A stretch of 48,152 nt of DNA from Bifidobacterium cebidarum (GTDB lineage: Bacteria > Actinomycetota > Actinomycetes > Actinomycetales > Bifidobacteriaceae): contig NZ_WBVS01000014.1 of NCBI RefSeq assembly GCF_009193305.1, positions 1 through 48,152 on the forward strand, in the 5' to 3' direction. Shown here in pieces: positions 35,040-44,937 of the stretch (positions within the stretch are counted from its first letter, which is position 1; each line of letters starts with the position of its first letter). The translations under genes were made by a program, and so were the position numbers. Below the pieces are notes generated by a model that was not told the origin of the DNA, ran no database searches, and was given only the letters and a program-made list of their open reading frames with translations.

Positions 35040-36491
35040 ATGGTTCCAATGAGCGCACAGGAAATCGCTCAGGCCGTTGAGGGCCGTCTGATCGCGGGCG
35101 GCGATCCGAATGCGCAGGCCACCAGCGCGGTCAGTGATTCGCGCCAAGTGGGCGCGGGCTCGGTGTTCGTGGCCATCAAAGGCGAACACGTGGATGGTCA
35201 CGATTTCGTGGCCAAGGTAGGTGAGCAGGGCGCCGTTGCAGCCATTGTGGACCATGAGGTGGCCGCCGAGGGACTGGTGCAGATCGTGGTGGACGATACG
35301 GTCGAGGCGCTTGGCAAGCTCGCCAAACACAATATCGAGCGCCGCCGTGAATTGCCCGGCGACTTCGACATCATCGGTCTGACCGGTTCCGTGGGCAAAA
35401 CCACGACCAAGGATCTGTTGTCTGCGTTGATGTCGACCCTTGGCCCAACGGTCGCACCCATCGGATCGTTCAACAATGAGATCGGTCTGCCGCTCACCGC
35501 GCTGAAGATCGACGCCGGAACGCGATTCTTCGTGGCGGAAATGGGCGCGAACCATTTGGGCGAGATCGCACGCCTGACGCGTATCGCCCCGCCGAACATG
35601 GCAATAGTGCTGAAGGTCGGAGTGGCACATCTGGGAGAATTCGGCTCGCGTGAACGCATCGCGCAGGCCAAAAGCGAAATCGTCACGGGCCTGCTGCAGG
35701 ACGGCATCGCCGTGCTGAATGGTGACGACGATCATGTGGCGCCGATGGCCTCCCTTGCTCCGGCCGATGTGCTGTGGTTCGGCAAGGAAGGCAACCATGA
35801 GCATCAGGTGACCGCAACTGACATCACCGCTGATAATGCCGACCATGCCGAGTTCACGCTCAATGCAGGTGACGGCTCAAGCGTTCGCGTGCATCTGGGC
35901 ATTCCCGGGCTGCACAATGTGATGAACGCGATTGCGGCCGCCACAGTCGCGCTGCACTATGGCATGGCTCTGCCGGATATCGCTCAGGTATTGGCCGCCC
36001 AGCGCACCATAAGCCCGCATCGCATGGCATTGTCCCGCGTGGAGCGTGGAACTGTGAGCTTCACCCTGATTGACGATTCCTTCAACGCCAACCCCGATTC
36101 CATGAAGGCAGGTCTGGAAGGCCTCAAGGCATGGGAGCCTCAGGATGGCGGCAAGCCGTTCCGAGTGGCCCTGCTGGGAGCCATGTTGGAATTGGGGGCA
36201 AGCGAAACCGAATTGCATGCCCAGGTGGGCCGTTTCGCCGCCGAACTTGGGCTGGACGCGATTATCGCGGTCGGCTCCGACGCCGATGCGCATTTGCATG
36301 ACATGGCTCAGGCCCTCGCCGATGGGGCCTCAACCGTGACCGGGGTGTCGGTAGACTGTGTGGAGAACATCAATCGTGCCGAGCAGCTGGTGCTCGGCAT
36401 GGCCGCCAGCCATGCCGACACCGTGGTGCTGCTCAAAGGCTCTCATGCTTCAGGCCTGAGCGCACTGGCGGAACGCTGGTCGAAGAACTAG
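35040..36491 (+). CDS. murF: UDP-MurNAc-tripeptide--D-Ala-D-Ala ligase
   Basis: 483 residues with all three Mur ligase domains. The ATP loop GLTGSVGKTTTKDLL (about 119-133), NNEIGLPLTAL, AEMGANHLGEIARL and IDDSFNANPDSMKAGLEGL are MurF-specific. It adds D-Ala-D-Ala to the UDP-MurNAc-tripeptide in the cytoplasm. TAAGGAGTG precedes ATG 35040. A functional MurE product must come from elsewhere in the genome, because the gene before it is degenerate. Confidence 0.95.
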   Translation: MVPMSAQEIAQAVEGRLIAGGDPNAQATSAVSDSRQVGAGSVFVAIKGEHVDGHDFVAKVGEQGAVAAIVDHEVAAEGLVQIVVDDTVEALGKLAKHNIERRRELPGDFDIIGLTGSVGKTTTKDLLSALMSTLGPTVAPIGSFNNEIGLPLTALKIDAGTRFFVAEMGANHLGEIARLTRIAPPNMAIVLKVGVAHLGEFGSRERIAQAKSEIVTGLLQDGIAVLNGDDDHVAPMASLAPADVLWFGKEGNHEHQVTATDITADNADHAEFTLNAGDGSSVRVHLGIPGLHNVMNAIAAATVALHYGMALPDIAQVLAAQRTISPHRMALSRVERGTVSFTLIDDSFNANPDSMKAGLEGLKAWEPQDGGKPFRVALLGAMLELGASETELHAQVGRFAAELGLDAIIAVGSDADAHLHDMAQALADGASTVTGVSVDCVENINRAEQLVLGMAASHADTVVLLKGSHASGLSALAERWSKN

Positions 36492-36526
36492 GCGTCAGTA
36501 ACTCATAAAGAGGAGAAGAACCACCC

Positions 36527-37633
36527 GTGATTGCTCTGATTATTGGAATGTTGGTGTCGCTGATTGTCACCATGGTGGGCACCCCGATGCTGATTCGGCT
36601 GGTGCACAAACTGCATTACGGCCAATACATTCGCCAGGATGGGCCGAAATCCCACTTGGTGAAGCGCGGTACCCCGACTCTGGGCGGCGTGGTCATCAAT
36701 ATTGCCATTCTGCTGGGCTGGTGCTCGTCCGCACTGTACCGATACCTGCATTCGGGAGATGTGCCATCCTGGTCGGCGGTACTGGTACTGTTCGCCATGC
36801 TGTCGATGGGCGCGCTCGGATTCATCGACGACTTCGCCAAGGTGCGCAAGAAGCAGAACGAGGGCCTTACCGTCGGCGGTAAATTCATCGGTCAGTTCAT
36901 CTTCGCAACCATCTACGCGGTACTCGCTCTGATCATTCCGACCAAAACCGGTTTTCCCAGCGCGCAGGCCGGCATAAGCTTCATTGAAAAACCGTTCTTC
37001 AGCTTCGATTTCGCCGGCCGTGCGGTGGCCATCATCCTGTTCGTCATCTGGGTGAACTTCCTGATGACCGCATGGACCAACGCCGTGAACCTCACCGATG
37101 GCCTGGATGGTTTGGCCGCAGGCTCCTCGATGATCTCCTTCACCGGATTCGGCGTCATCGCGTTCTGGGAAAGCTATCACATCAAGGGCGGCGGACATCA
37201 GGGATATTCCTATGCGGTGTCCGACCCGCTTGACTTGACGATTATCGCCATCTGCGCGGCCGTGGCATGCTTCGGATTCCTGTGGTACAACTCGAATCCC
37301 GCATCCATCTTCATGGGAGACACCGGTTCCCTGGCCCTGGGCGGTCTGTTCGCGGCGCTCTCCATCGCCACACATACCGAGTTCCTGGCCGTTATTCTTG
37401 GCGGACTGTACGTCATGGAGGCCATGAGCGATGTGATCCAGGTGGGCTATTTCAAGATGACCCACAAGCGTGTGTTCAAAATGGCCCCGATACACCATCA
37501 TTTTGAGCTTCTCGGTTGGACTGAGACCAAGGTCGTGGTTCGTTTCTGGATGATTGAACTGCTCTTTGTGCTGTTGGCCCTTACCATCTTCTACGGTGAT
37601 TGGGTCGCCAGGTCTGGCTTGCTTTTCAGCTAA
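36527..37633 (+). CDS. mraY: Phospho-MurNAc-pentapeptide translocase
   Basis: 368 residues, ten membrane helices. MraY transfers phospho-MurNAc-pentapeptide to undecaprenyl phosphate, forming lipid I. Catalytic aspartate motifs GFIDDFAKVRKKQNEGL and NAVNLTDGLDGLAAGSS are present, with the magnesium-binding FMGDTGSLALGG and the loop MAPIHHHFELLGW. Start GTG 36527 has AAGAGGAGAAG upstream. Confidence 0.96.
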   Translation: MIALIIGMLVSLIVTMVGTPMLIRLVHKLHYGQYIRQDGPKSHLVKRGTPTLGGVVINIAILLGWCSSALYRYLHSGDVPSWSAVLVLFAMLSMGALGFIDDFAKVRKKQNEGLTVGGKFIGQFIFATIYAVLALIIPTKTGFPSAQAGISFIEKPFFSFDFAGRAVAIILFVIWVNFLMTAWTNAVNLTDGLDGLAAGSSMISFTGFGVIAFWESYHIKGGGHQGYSYAVSDPLDLTIIAICAAVACFGFLWYNSNPASIFMGDTGSLALGGLFAALSIATHTEFLAVILGGLYVMEAMSDVIQVGYFKMTHKRVFKMAPIHHHFELLGWTETKVVVRFWMIELLFVLLALTIFYGDWVARSGLLFS

Positions 37634-37687
37634 CGGAAACCTCAGTGTCCTATTCTCGCCTCTGGGATTGTTTCATCAGGAGGAATA

Positions 37688-39133
37688 ATGCAAGTAGCGA
37701 ATACAACAGTGGTAATCGCCGGACTTGGCGTGTCCGGCACCTCGCTGGCACAAGTGCTTAAGGAACGCGGCGCCCGTGTGATCGGCGTGGATGAGCGCAA
37801 GCCGGAAGCCGATCTCCATTCCTTCGATCAGATTGATTGGGATCATGTCGATTACGTGATGTCCTCGCCGGTGTTCAATCCGCGCACTCCGTTCATTCTC
37901 GAAGCGAGGCGTCGGGGCATCCCGGTGATGAGCGAGGTCGAATTCGCCTGGCGTTTGCGCGTCGACAATGAGCGCACCGGCAAGCCCGCACCGTGGATTG
38001 GCATCACCGGCACCAATGGCAAGACCTCCACCACTGAGATGACCTCCGAGATGCTGACCGCATGCGGCATGGACGCACCCACGGCAGGCAACATCGCTTC
38101 CGGAGATATGTCGATGAGTCTGTCGCGATGCGCCACCAATCCCAAGCATGATGCGTTGTGCGTGGAATTAAGCTCCTTCCAGTTGCATTTCACCGATTCG
38201 CTGGAACTGGATTGCGCCGCGATTACCAATATCGCCGATGATCACCTGGACTGGCATGGCGGACGAGAGAATTATGCCGCCGATAAATCCAAGGTGTTCC
38301 ATAATGCCAAACGCGTCATCGTTTACAATGCCCAGGATGCCACGGTCACCGCTTTGGCCCAGGCTGCTCAGACCGCTCCGGGATGCCGTAAGGTCGGCTT
38401 TACCCTTGCCGCACCACAAGCCGGCCAGATCGGTATCGAGAATGGCTGGATTGTGGATCGAAGCGGAATCGCAGGCGGAGTTGAAGGCGAACCAGTCAAA
38501 CTTTCCGCCATCGCGGACTTCACGCATCTGACTGAACCGGACGGCACTCTGTATCCGCATCTGGTGGCCGACGCCCTGACGGCACTCGCCTTGGTATTGG
38601 GTCTTGGCGCTGACGCTGAAACCGCGCTCAAGGCGTTGAAGGCGTTCAAGCCAGGTGGCCACCGCATCGAAACCGTTGCCGAGGCCAAGGTGGATGGCGG
38701 CGCTATTCGTTTCGTCGATGATTCCAAGGCCACCAATGGTCATGCCGCCAACGCTTCGCTTTCCAGCTTCCCCACGAAGTCCGTGGTGTGGATCGCAGGT
38801 GGGCTTGCCAAGGGCAGCCGATTCGAACAGCTGATCGGTGACCAGGCGAAGACCATCAAGGCCGCGGTGATCATCGGCAAGGACCAGACCCCGATGCGCG
38901 AAGCGTTCGCCAGCCAGGCCCCGGATATCCCGATCACCTTCATCGACCCCGAAGACAATGCGACGGTTATGAAGCGCGCCGTTGAAGCGTGCGGCGGATA
39001 CGCCAGCGCCGGCGATGTAGTGCTCATGGCACCTGCCTGCGCCTCCATGGACCAGTTCAAGTCCTATGCCGATCGCGGCAACCAGTTCGCTCAAGCCGCG
39101 AAGACCTGGAGCGAGGTGCATGGCCTCCACTGA
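37688..39133 (+). CDS. murD: UDP-MurNAc-L-alanine--D-glutamate ligase
   Basis: 481 residues. N-terminal Rossmann-like domain ([17 protein letters not shown]), ATP loop [14 protein letters not shown], substrate motif ELSSFQL and [13 protein letters not shown], and C-terminal domain with [14 protein letters not shown]. It adds D-glutamate to UDP-MurNAc-L-Ala. CAGGAGG immediately precedes ATG 37688. The last 14 bases overlap ftsW. Confidence 0.95.
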   Translation: MQVANTTVVIAGLGVSGTSLAQVLKERGARVIGVDERKPEADLHSFDQIDWDHVDYVMSSPVFNPRTPFILEARRRGIPVMSEVEFAWRLRVDNERTGKPAPWIGITGTNGKTSTTEMTSEMLTACGMDAPTAGNIASGDMSMSLSRCATNPKHDALCVELSSFQLHFTDSLELDCAAITNIADDHLDWHGGRENYAADKSKVFHNAKRVIVYNAQDATVTALAQAAQTAPGCRKVGFTLAAPQAGQIGIENGWIVDRSGIAGGVEGEPVKLSAIADFTHLTEPDGTLYPHLVADALTALALVLGLGADAETALKALKAFKPGGHRIETVAEAKVDGGAIRFVDDSKATNGHAANASLSSFPTKSVVWIAGGLAKGSRFEQLIGDQAKTIKAAVIIGKDQTPMREAFASQAPDIPITFIDPEDNATVMKRAVEACGGYASAGDVVLMAPACASMDQFKSYADRGNQFAQAAKTWSEVHGLH

Positions 39134-40337
39134 TCCTTCCACGAGACGGACTCGTGTATCCGCCGGCAAGCCTGCCTTAGTAGTTAACGACTACACGGGT
39201 TGGCGTAGCCTGCTGAACCCGGTATGGTGCTACCACGGTTTCCGTATGGCGGTTGTGGGACTGACCTGTTTCGGCGTGATCATGGTGTTTTCCAGTTCCA
39301 CGGTGTCAATGGCATCGCAGGGCAGGTCCCCGTTCATTCGCTTGTTGACCCAGGGCATGTTCTGCTTGCTGGGCCTGATAATCGGGGCTGTGGCCATGAT
39401 GATTCCGGTGCGGGCGTGGAAACGCTTGTGCGGCCCACTGATGATTGCCTCCATATTGGTGCAAGCACTCACTTTCACCCCGTTGGGCATTGACGTATAC
39501 GGTAACAGGGGATGGCTGGATCTGAAAGTCGCCACGATTCAGCCGGCCGAATTTATGAAATTCGCTGTGTGCATCTGGCTGCCTGGCGCTCTGTACGTAT
39601 GCAAAAAAAGGTACGTGAAAGAAGGGCTCAAGGCCTATGCCAAACCATTGCTCATCTATGGAGCTGGATTGGCAACCGTCATCGGCGGCAAGGATCTCGG
39701 CACTGGAATGATTCTATTGTTCATTGGTTTCGTATCGTTCCTGGTTGCCGGATTCCCCGGCAGATGGATGGGTGTGGGCATAGCTGCAGCTGTCATCATG
39801 GTTGCGGTGCTGGCCATCTCCAGCCCCAACCGAATGCGCAGAATCCTAGCCACTTATGGCGATTGCTCCGCTGCGGACGCACAGACCGTCTGCTACCAGT
39901 CCATGCATGCCAAATATGCGATAGCCTCCGGAGGATTCCTTGGCGTGGGCATCGGCAATTCGCGCGAAAAATGGAACTATCTGCCTGCCGCCCATAACGA
40001 TTTCATCTTCGCCATCATTGGTGAGGAAACCGGATTCGTGGGGTGTCTCATCGTCATCGTGTTCTTCGCGATTCTCGCTTGGTGCATGATCGCGGTGGCG
40101 TTGCAGGTTGTCGACCGTTACGTGGCCATGGTACTGATGTGCGTGACCATGTGGCTCGTGGGACAGGCCATGGTGAATATCGGAGTGGTGGTCGGTGTCT
40201 TTCCGGTGCTGGGTGTTCCCATGCCGTTCGTCTCCGCCGGCGGTTCCTCCATGGTGATGTGTCTGGTTGCGGCAGGTCTTGTTGTGGGGCTGATGCGATG
40301 CCAACCGCAGATCAGACAATCACGGCAGAATGTGTAG
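39120..40337 (+). CDS. ftsW: Septal SEDS glycosyltransferase FtsW
   Basis: 405 residues, about ten membrane helices. SEDS motifs visible are [66 protein letters not shown] (periplasmic loop with the essential acidic residue) and [19 protein letters not shown]. FtsW polymerises glycan strands at the septum with FtsI. ATG 39120 lies within the end of murD, behind GAGGTG; the frame is open further upstream but similarity starts here. Confidence 0.94.
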   Translation: MASTDPSTRRTRVSAGKPALVVNDYTGWRSLLNPVWCYHGFRMAVVGLTCFGVIMVFSSSTVSMASQGRSPFIRLLTQGMFCLLGLIIGAVAMMIPVRAWKRLCGPLMIASILVQALTFTPLGIDVYGNRGWLDLKVATIQPAEFMKFAVCIWLPGALYVCKKRYVKEGLKAYAKPLLIYGAGLATVIGGKDLGTGMILLFIGFVSFLVAGFPGRWMGVGIAAAVIMVAVLAISSPNRMRRILATYGDCSAADAQTVCYQSMHAKYAIASGGFLGVGIGNSREKWNYLPAAHNDFIFAIIGEETGFVGCLIVIVFFAILAWCMIAVALQVVDRYVAMVLMCVTMWLVGQAMVNIGVVVGVFPVLGVPMPFVSAGGSSMVMCLVAAGLVVGLMRCQPQIRQSRQNV

Positions 40338-40353
40338 AGTACACTCAGTAATC

Positions 40354-41541
40354 ATGACTCAAGGAACACCGCATATCGTTCTGTCCGGTGGAGGAACTGC
40401 CGGACACGTCAATCCCTTGCTTGCCGTGGCGGACGCCATTCGCGATATCGAGCCCGATGCCCGGATCAGCGTCATCGGCACTGCCGTCGGACTGGAAAGG
40501 AACCTGGTCCCGAACGCCGGCTATGAGCTTGACACCATCGAAAAAGTGCCATTCCCTCGTCGGTCCAATCTGTACATGTTGAAATTCCCCTTCAAATGGA
40601 AACGCGAGACCGCGAAGGTACGTGGCATTCTTGAAGCCCGCCATGCCGATGTGGTGGCCGGTTTCGGCGGGTACACATCCGCTCCCGTGTATGCCACCGC
40701 TCACCGCATGGGTATTCCTATTGCCATCCATGAGCAGAACGCCCGTGCAGGCATGGCCAACAAGCTGGGGGCGCGTTGGGCCGACTTCATCGGCACCGTA
40801 TATGACAACACCGGTCTGAAGCCCGGCTCCAACACGCGCATCCAACGCGTAGGACTGCCGCTTCGCCCAGCCGTCGCCGCACTGGCTGAACGTTTCGAAC
40901 GGGATAGACAAGCCGTTCGCCGTGAAGCCGCGCAACAGTTGGGCGTCGATCCAACCCGTCCCCTGGTGTTGATCACCGGAGGTTCGCTGGGTGCACAAAG
41001 CCTCAACCGTGCTATCGCGTCCTCGGCGGCTGATCTGCTGGCACATGCTCAGATCATTCATCTGACCGGTAAGGGAAAGATTGAAGAGGTGCGCGACCTG
41101 GTCTCCCGGTCCGCAGGTTCACAGGTACTGGCCGAACTGGGGGAGGACGCTCAAGGAACCGGTGACTACCATGTGGCTGAATACCTCGAACGCATCGATC
41201 TCGCCTTCGCCTGCGCCGATCTGGTGATTTGCCGAGCCGGAGCGGGCTCGGTGTCCGAATTGGCTGCGCTGGGCCTGCCTGCCATCTATGTGCCACTTCC
41301 CATCGGCAACGGTGAGCAACGTTTCAATGCGGAGCCCGTCGTCCAGGCCGGCGGTGGCATTCTGGTCGCCGATAGGGATATGACTCCCGCATGGGTGCAT
41401 GACCACGTGCCACAGTTGCTGGCCGATCACGATACGCTTGCGGAATTCGGCAACAAGGCTTGGCAGTATGGCATTCGAGATGCGGCCGCCGTGATGGCCA
41501 AGGAGGTTTTGGCGCTGGCCCACAGCAAGCAATCGCGCTGA
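40354..41541 (+). CDS. murG: UDP-GlcNAc:lipid I N-acetylglucosaminyltransferase
   Basis: 395 residues, GT28 family. The lipid-facing motif [16 protein letters not shown] opens the N-domain, [18 protein letters not shown] follows, and the C-domain begins at [12 protein letters not shown] with the donor site [19 protein letters not shown] and [14 protein letters not shown]. It makes lipid II at the inner membrane face. ATG 40354 has no clear Shine-Dalgarno; an in-frame ATG at 40330 inside ftsW would allow coupling. Confidence 0.95.
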   Translation: MTQGTPHIVLSGGGTAGHVNPLLAVADAIRDIEPDARISVIGTAVGLERNLVPNAGYELDTIEKVPFPRRSNLYMLKFPFKWKRETAKVRGILEARHADVVAGFGGYTSAPVYATAHRMGIPIAIHEQNARAGMANKLGARWADFIGTVYDNTGLKPGSNTRIQRVGLPLRPAVAALAERFERDRQAVRREAAQQLGVDPTRPLVLITGGSLGAQSLNRAIASSAADLLAHAQIIHLTGKGKIEEVRDLVSRSAGSQVLAELGEDAQGTGDYHVAEYLERIDLAFACADLVICRAGAGSVSELAALGLPAIYVPLPIGNGEQRFNAEPVVQAGGGILVADRDMTPAWVHDHVPQLLADHDTLAEFGNKAWQYGIRDAAAVMAKEVLALAHSKQSR

Positions 41542-41591
41542 AAGTCCGCGGGCGCGAGAACAACCGAAATCCAGCACAAGGCAAACGGACA

Positions 41592-41656
41592 TGACCACAT
41601 ACCATTTGCCACGTTTCATTTGTTGGTGCGGTCTCGGACGGCATAGTATGTGGTCA
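41592..41656. repeat. Perfect 11-bp inverted repeat in the murG-murC gap
   Basis: TGACCACATAC (41592-41602) and GTATGTGGTCA (41646-41656) are exact reverse complements around a 43-base loop, in the 140-base gap. The right arm ends 13 bases before the AAAGGAG of murC, so folding could affect murC expression. Confidence 0.6.
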
Positions 41657-41681
41657 GGAAAATCCTGTAAAGGAGTGTCAA

Positions 41682-43220
41682 TTGTCTCAAGAACAATCCA
41701 TCGTGCTTGATCCCACCCATGCCGCGTTCGATACGCAGGCAAGCCCGGCTGATCTCGGTCCCACGCATTTCATCGGCATCGGCGGCGCGGGAATGAGTGT
41801 GCTGGCTGAGATGCTGCATGCGCAGGGTGTGAACGTAGACGGGTCGGATCGTGAGCGCAGCGCCAAAACGGACCGGCTTGAAGCGCTCGGTATCGCCGTC
41901 GAATTTGGCCAGAAAGCCGAAAACGTGGCCAATGCCTCCACAGTGGTGTACTCCAGCGCCATCAAGCCGGATAATCCGGAAATCATCGCCGCACATGCCG
42001 CCGGCAAGCATATCGTGCATCGCAGCGACATCCTGGCTCTGCTGATGAACGGCAAACAGACCGTCACTGTGGCAGGAGCCCATGGCAAGACCACCACCAG
42101 CTCCATGCTGGCCCACATCCTGGTGCAGGTGGGAGCGGATCCCAGCTATGCCATCGGAGGTTCGATTCAGGGGCAGGACGGCACCACCTTGGACGGAGGC
42201 CACGCGGGAAACGGCTCAGCCCTGGTGGCCGAAGCCGATGAATCGGATGGCAGCTTCGCCAAATATCATCCGACCATCGCCATCATCACCAATGCCGAAG
42301 CCGACCATCTCGATCATTACGGCGATGAAGCCCATTACCGGGCCGCTTTCGTCAATCATGCCGAACACGCCACTGGCCATGTGATCATTTGCGCCGATGA
42401 CAAGGATGCGCTCGCCGTGTTCGAGGCGTTGCCGGATGCGGTGAAGGCACACACCATCGTGTACGGTACGACCCCCAAGGATCAACTGCCGGAATTGGGC
42501 GATGCGTCTCTGGTGGCCATCTCCTCGGAAAGCGAGACGGCGGGAAGCGGTACGGAACAGCTGACGCTGGAGCTGCCTGGTGGCGTCACCGGCGGTGAAA
42601 CCATCTGTCAGAGCGTCACGCTGAAGGTCCCCGGAATCCATAACGCACGTAATGCGGCCGCGGCCATCACCGCTGCGGTGCTGTTGGGCGTCAAGCCAGC
42701 TGATGCCGCACAGGCTGCGGGTGGCTTCCTCGGAGCCTCACGCCGTTTCCAGGTGCGCGGTACGGTCAAGCAGGTCACCGTGGTGGATGATTACGCGCAT
42801 CATCCCACGGAAATTGCGGCCCTCTTGGATGCCGCACGACGCCGTTACCCGAGTTCCGTGATTCGCGTGCTGTTCCAGCCGCATCTGTTCTCACGCACCA
42901 AGTTCTTCGCGCGCGAGTTCGCCGAGGCACTGGCCAAGGCCGATGACGTGATCGTCACCGGCATCTTCCCGGCTCGGGAAAAGCAGGCGGATTTCCCGGA
43001 TGTCGGTCCCGACACCATCGTGGACGCGGCTGAAGGTCTGAAGGACGATTCCGCAGGCACTTGGATCCAATCGGTGGAGGATATGTGCCTCGCCGCCAAG
43101 ATGATGGCGATGCGCGCCCATCACGGCGATGTGATTTTCACCGTTGGTGCAGGCGACATCACCGATATGGATGAGGTGTTGCTGACCGCGCTGGAAGCCC
43201 ACAGGGAGAGCTGCGAGTAA
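41682..43220 (+). CDS. murC: UDP-MurNAc--L-alanine ligase
   Basis: 512 residues. HFIGIGGAGMSVLAEML at the UDP-binding domain, ATP loop GAHGKTTTSSM, EADESDGSF, TNAEADHLDHYGD and C-terminal DDYAHHPTEIAALLD are all MurC hallmarks. It adds the first L-alanine to UDP-MurNAc. TTG start at 41682 follows AAAGGAG by five bases. Its stop overlaps ftsQ by one base (TAATG). Confidence 0.96.
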   Translation: MSQEQSIVLDPTHAAFDTQASPADLGPTHFIGIGGAGMSVLAEMLHAQGVNVDGSDRERSAKTDRLEALGIAVEFGQKAENVANASTVVYSSAIKPDNPEIIAAHAAGKHIVHRSDILALLMNGKQTVTVAGAHGKTTTSSMLAHILVQVGADPSYAIGGSIQGQDGTTLDGGHAGNGSALVAEADESDGSFAKYHPTIAIITNAEADHLDHYGDEAHYRAAFVNHAEHATGHVIICADDKDALAVFEALPDAVKAHTIVYGTTPKDQLPELGDASLVAISSESETAGSGTEQLTLELPGGVTGGETICQSVTLKVPGIHNARNAAAAITAAVLLGVKPADAAQAAGGFLGASRRFQVRGTVKQVTVVDDYAHHPTEIAALLDAARRRYPSSVIRVLFQPHLFSRTKFFAREFAEALAKADDVIVTGIFPAREKQADFPDVGPDTIVDAAEGLKDDSAGTWIQSVEDMCLAAKMMAMRAHHGDVIFTVGAGDITDMDEVLLTALEAHRESCE

Positions 43221-44254
43221 TGGCCGGCCGTACGGTCAGCTCGTCTGGTTCCTCCTCGGGCGGCAAACGCAAGGCGCGCGTCGTCGAGTCCCATCAGGCG
43301 GGTGTGCCTCGGCATCCACGTAAGCGACGTGCCGTGGCATCAGCGTCGAAGCCGGAAACCGTGTATCCCATAGAACAGGATGTTACGGTCGCCAAGGGCA
43401 AGGCAGGGGCGTTTGTCGATGCTCGGGCATTGCGTAGTGAGGATTATGTCGCTGAGACATTGCGTCAGACCACGAGTTCGCTGGGCGTTGCCTCCCGGCC
43501 GAAAGTGGTGGATTTCACCGCCCGTGCCAAGGAACGCAGACAAGCGAATGTTCGCGTCATTGCCATGCGTGTGGCAGCGACTGCGATTGTGGTGCTGCTG
43601 ACATCCGCTCTGGTATGGCTGCTGTTGTTTTCCTCAGTGTTCCGTCTGGAATCGGAAGCCATCAGAATTTCAGGGGCGAACGAATGGGTAAGCACGGCCA
43701 CCATTCGCACCATTGCGGATAAGCAATCGGGGAAGTCGCTGTTCCTCGTGTCATCCAGTGACGTGGAACGGCAGCTGAAATCCATTCCCGGTGTGAGCGA
43801 AGCCAAGGTATCCAAGCATTTCCCCAAATCGATGAGCATCGCCATCAAATCGCAGAAGCCAACTGCCATGCTCAAAAGCGGCGATACATTGACCGCTGTG
43901 GACGATCAGGCCCGTGTACTCAATTCGGTGAAGAATGCCGACGTTGACGGTATTCCCGTAATCGAGGTCAAGGATGTTGAGACCAGTCTGAAGAATCGTT
44001 CCATCAAGGGGGCGTTGACCATTCTTGGAGCGTTGCCGGAATCGATGCGCAAGCAGATTACCAAAGTGACCGTTGCGACGCAGGATTCGGTGACCACTAC
44101 GCTCAATGATGGCGAGCATGTGGTGGTGTGGGGGGATTCCTCGCAGCTGAAGCTCAAGATGGCCGAAGTTGACAAAATCCTGAACGATCCCAATGTGATT
44201 GGCGACTACAAGCAGGTTGATGTTTCAGCGCCTAGCAGGCCGATTCTGAAGTGA
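43220..44254 (+). CDS. ftsQ: Cell division protein FtsQ/DivIB
   Basis: 344 residues: a long basic cytoplasmic N-terminus (1-110), one membrane helix at about 114-139, then a POTRA domain (about 142-212: VFRLESEAIRISGANEWVST, SIPGVSEAKVSKHFP) and a beta domain. FtsQ partners with FtsL in activating septal synthesis. It ends the cluster here: no ftsZ, ftsA or sepF follows, and a terminator comes 50 bases later. Start ATG is coupled to the murC stop. Confidence 0.92.
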   Translation: MAGRTVSSSGSSSGGKRKARVVESHQAGVPRHPRKRRAVASASKPETVYPIEQDVTVAKGKAGAFVDARALRSEDYVAETLRQTTSSLGVASRPKVVDFTARAKERRQANVRVIAMRVAATAIVVLLTSALVWLLLFSSVFRLESEAIRISGANEWVSTATIRTIADKQSGKSLFLVSSSDVERQLKSIPGVSEAKVSKHFPKSMSIAIKSQKPTAMLKSGDTLTAVDDQARVLNSVKNADVDGIPVIEVKDVETSLKNRSIKGALTILGALPESMRKQITKVTVATQDSVTTTLNDGEHVVVWGDSSQLKLKMAEVDKILNDPNVIGDYKQVDVSAPSRPILK

Positions 44255-44304
44255 AGCCGATGCATGCTTGCCGGTTGATTCGTTGAATAATGCGGGCAAA
44301 CAGT

Positions 44305-44338
44305 AAAGGCCGCATAACCCAATGGTTATGCGGCCTTT
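44305..44338. terminator. Bidirectional terminator between ftsQ and ssrA
   Basis: A perfect 15-bp stem (44305-44319 with 44324-44338, core GGCCGCATAACC) has a CAAT loop and A/T flanks on both sides. It ends the dcw transcript from the left and the tmRNA transcript from the right. Confidence 0.88.
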
Positions 44339-44344
44339 CAGGAG

Positions 44345-44738
44345 TGGAGGCGCGGGGAATTGAACCCCGGTCCGATGACCGAGCCCACAGTCTTCTACGT
44401 GCGTAGTCTGCTGGCCGTGCGGCGGTTTTTCTGCCCCCATCTGTGTCGCAGACAACCGATGGCGAGCATATCCGCAGTTAAAGTCCCGATGCAGCCCTGA
44501 GGCTCAACTGCATCAGCAAGTCTTCTTAACGACGCTCAGCATCCTCCCAAAGACGAGGAGGAGTGAACGGAGCGGCTGCTCACTGGTTAATCCTGGCGCG
44601 AAGCTCAGGCAGCGAGAGCGAACTCAGTGCGGTTAGATTTAGCACTTATTCTTTTGTCGGGGTCATCCACGAGTGGACCCGACGTTCTCGGCACGCTTCC
44701 CTGCAGCGAACAGGTCACCGTCGAAACCGATCGCCCCC
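44345..44738 (-). ncRNA. ssrA: Transfer-messenger RNA (tmRNA)
   Basis: Read on the minus strand it begins GGGGGCGATCGGTTTCGACG and ends in GGTTCAATTCCCCGCGCCTCCA. The acceptor stem GGGGGCG / CGCCTCC pairs over seven positions with one G-U, and the T-arm GGTTCAATTCC is clear. The 3' CCA is not encoded. The resume frame (44605-44643) reads AKSNRTEFALAA then stop, ending in the ALAA degron typical of SsrA tags and matching the tag I recall for B. longum. tmRNA frees ribosomes stalled on broken mRNA. Length about 394 bases. Confidence 0.95.
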
Positions 44739-44746
44739 AATATTGA

Positions 44747-44752
44747 ATTATC
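44747..44752 (-). promoter_or_regulatory. Candidate -10 element of ssrA
   Basis: On the minus strand GATAAT lies eight bases before the tmRNA 5' end. No good -35 hexamer is seen at 16-18 bases. Confidence 0.45.
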
Positions 44753-44870
44753 AAACCATTCCGGTTTTTCGGCCGGACTTTTCAATATATCCCTTCCTTT
44801 GCTGGAATGCAAATCAATACTGCGAATCAGCTTATGGAGATATGCGCAAGAGCTCTGCTGGATATGAAAA

Positions 44871-44907
44871 AGCCTGCGTGAATCGAAGGGGAAGATTCAC
44901 GCAGGCT
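44871..44907 (-). terminator. Rho-independent terminator of the sugar operon
   Basis: AGCCTGCGTGAATC / GATTCACGCAGGCT (44871-44884, 44894-44907) is a perfect 14-bp stem. On the minus strand it is followed by TTTTTCATATCC, and it lies 30 bases after the transporter stop. Confidence 0.88.
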
Positions 44908-44937
44908 CGTCTTGAATGTTGGCGCTAGAAGCGGCTA

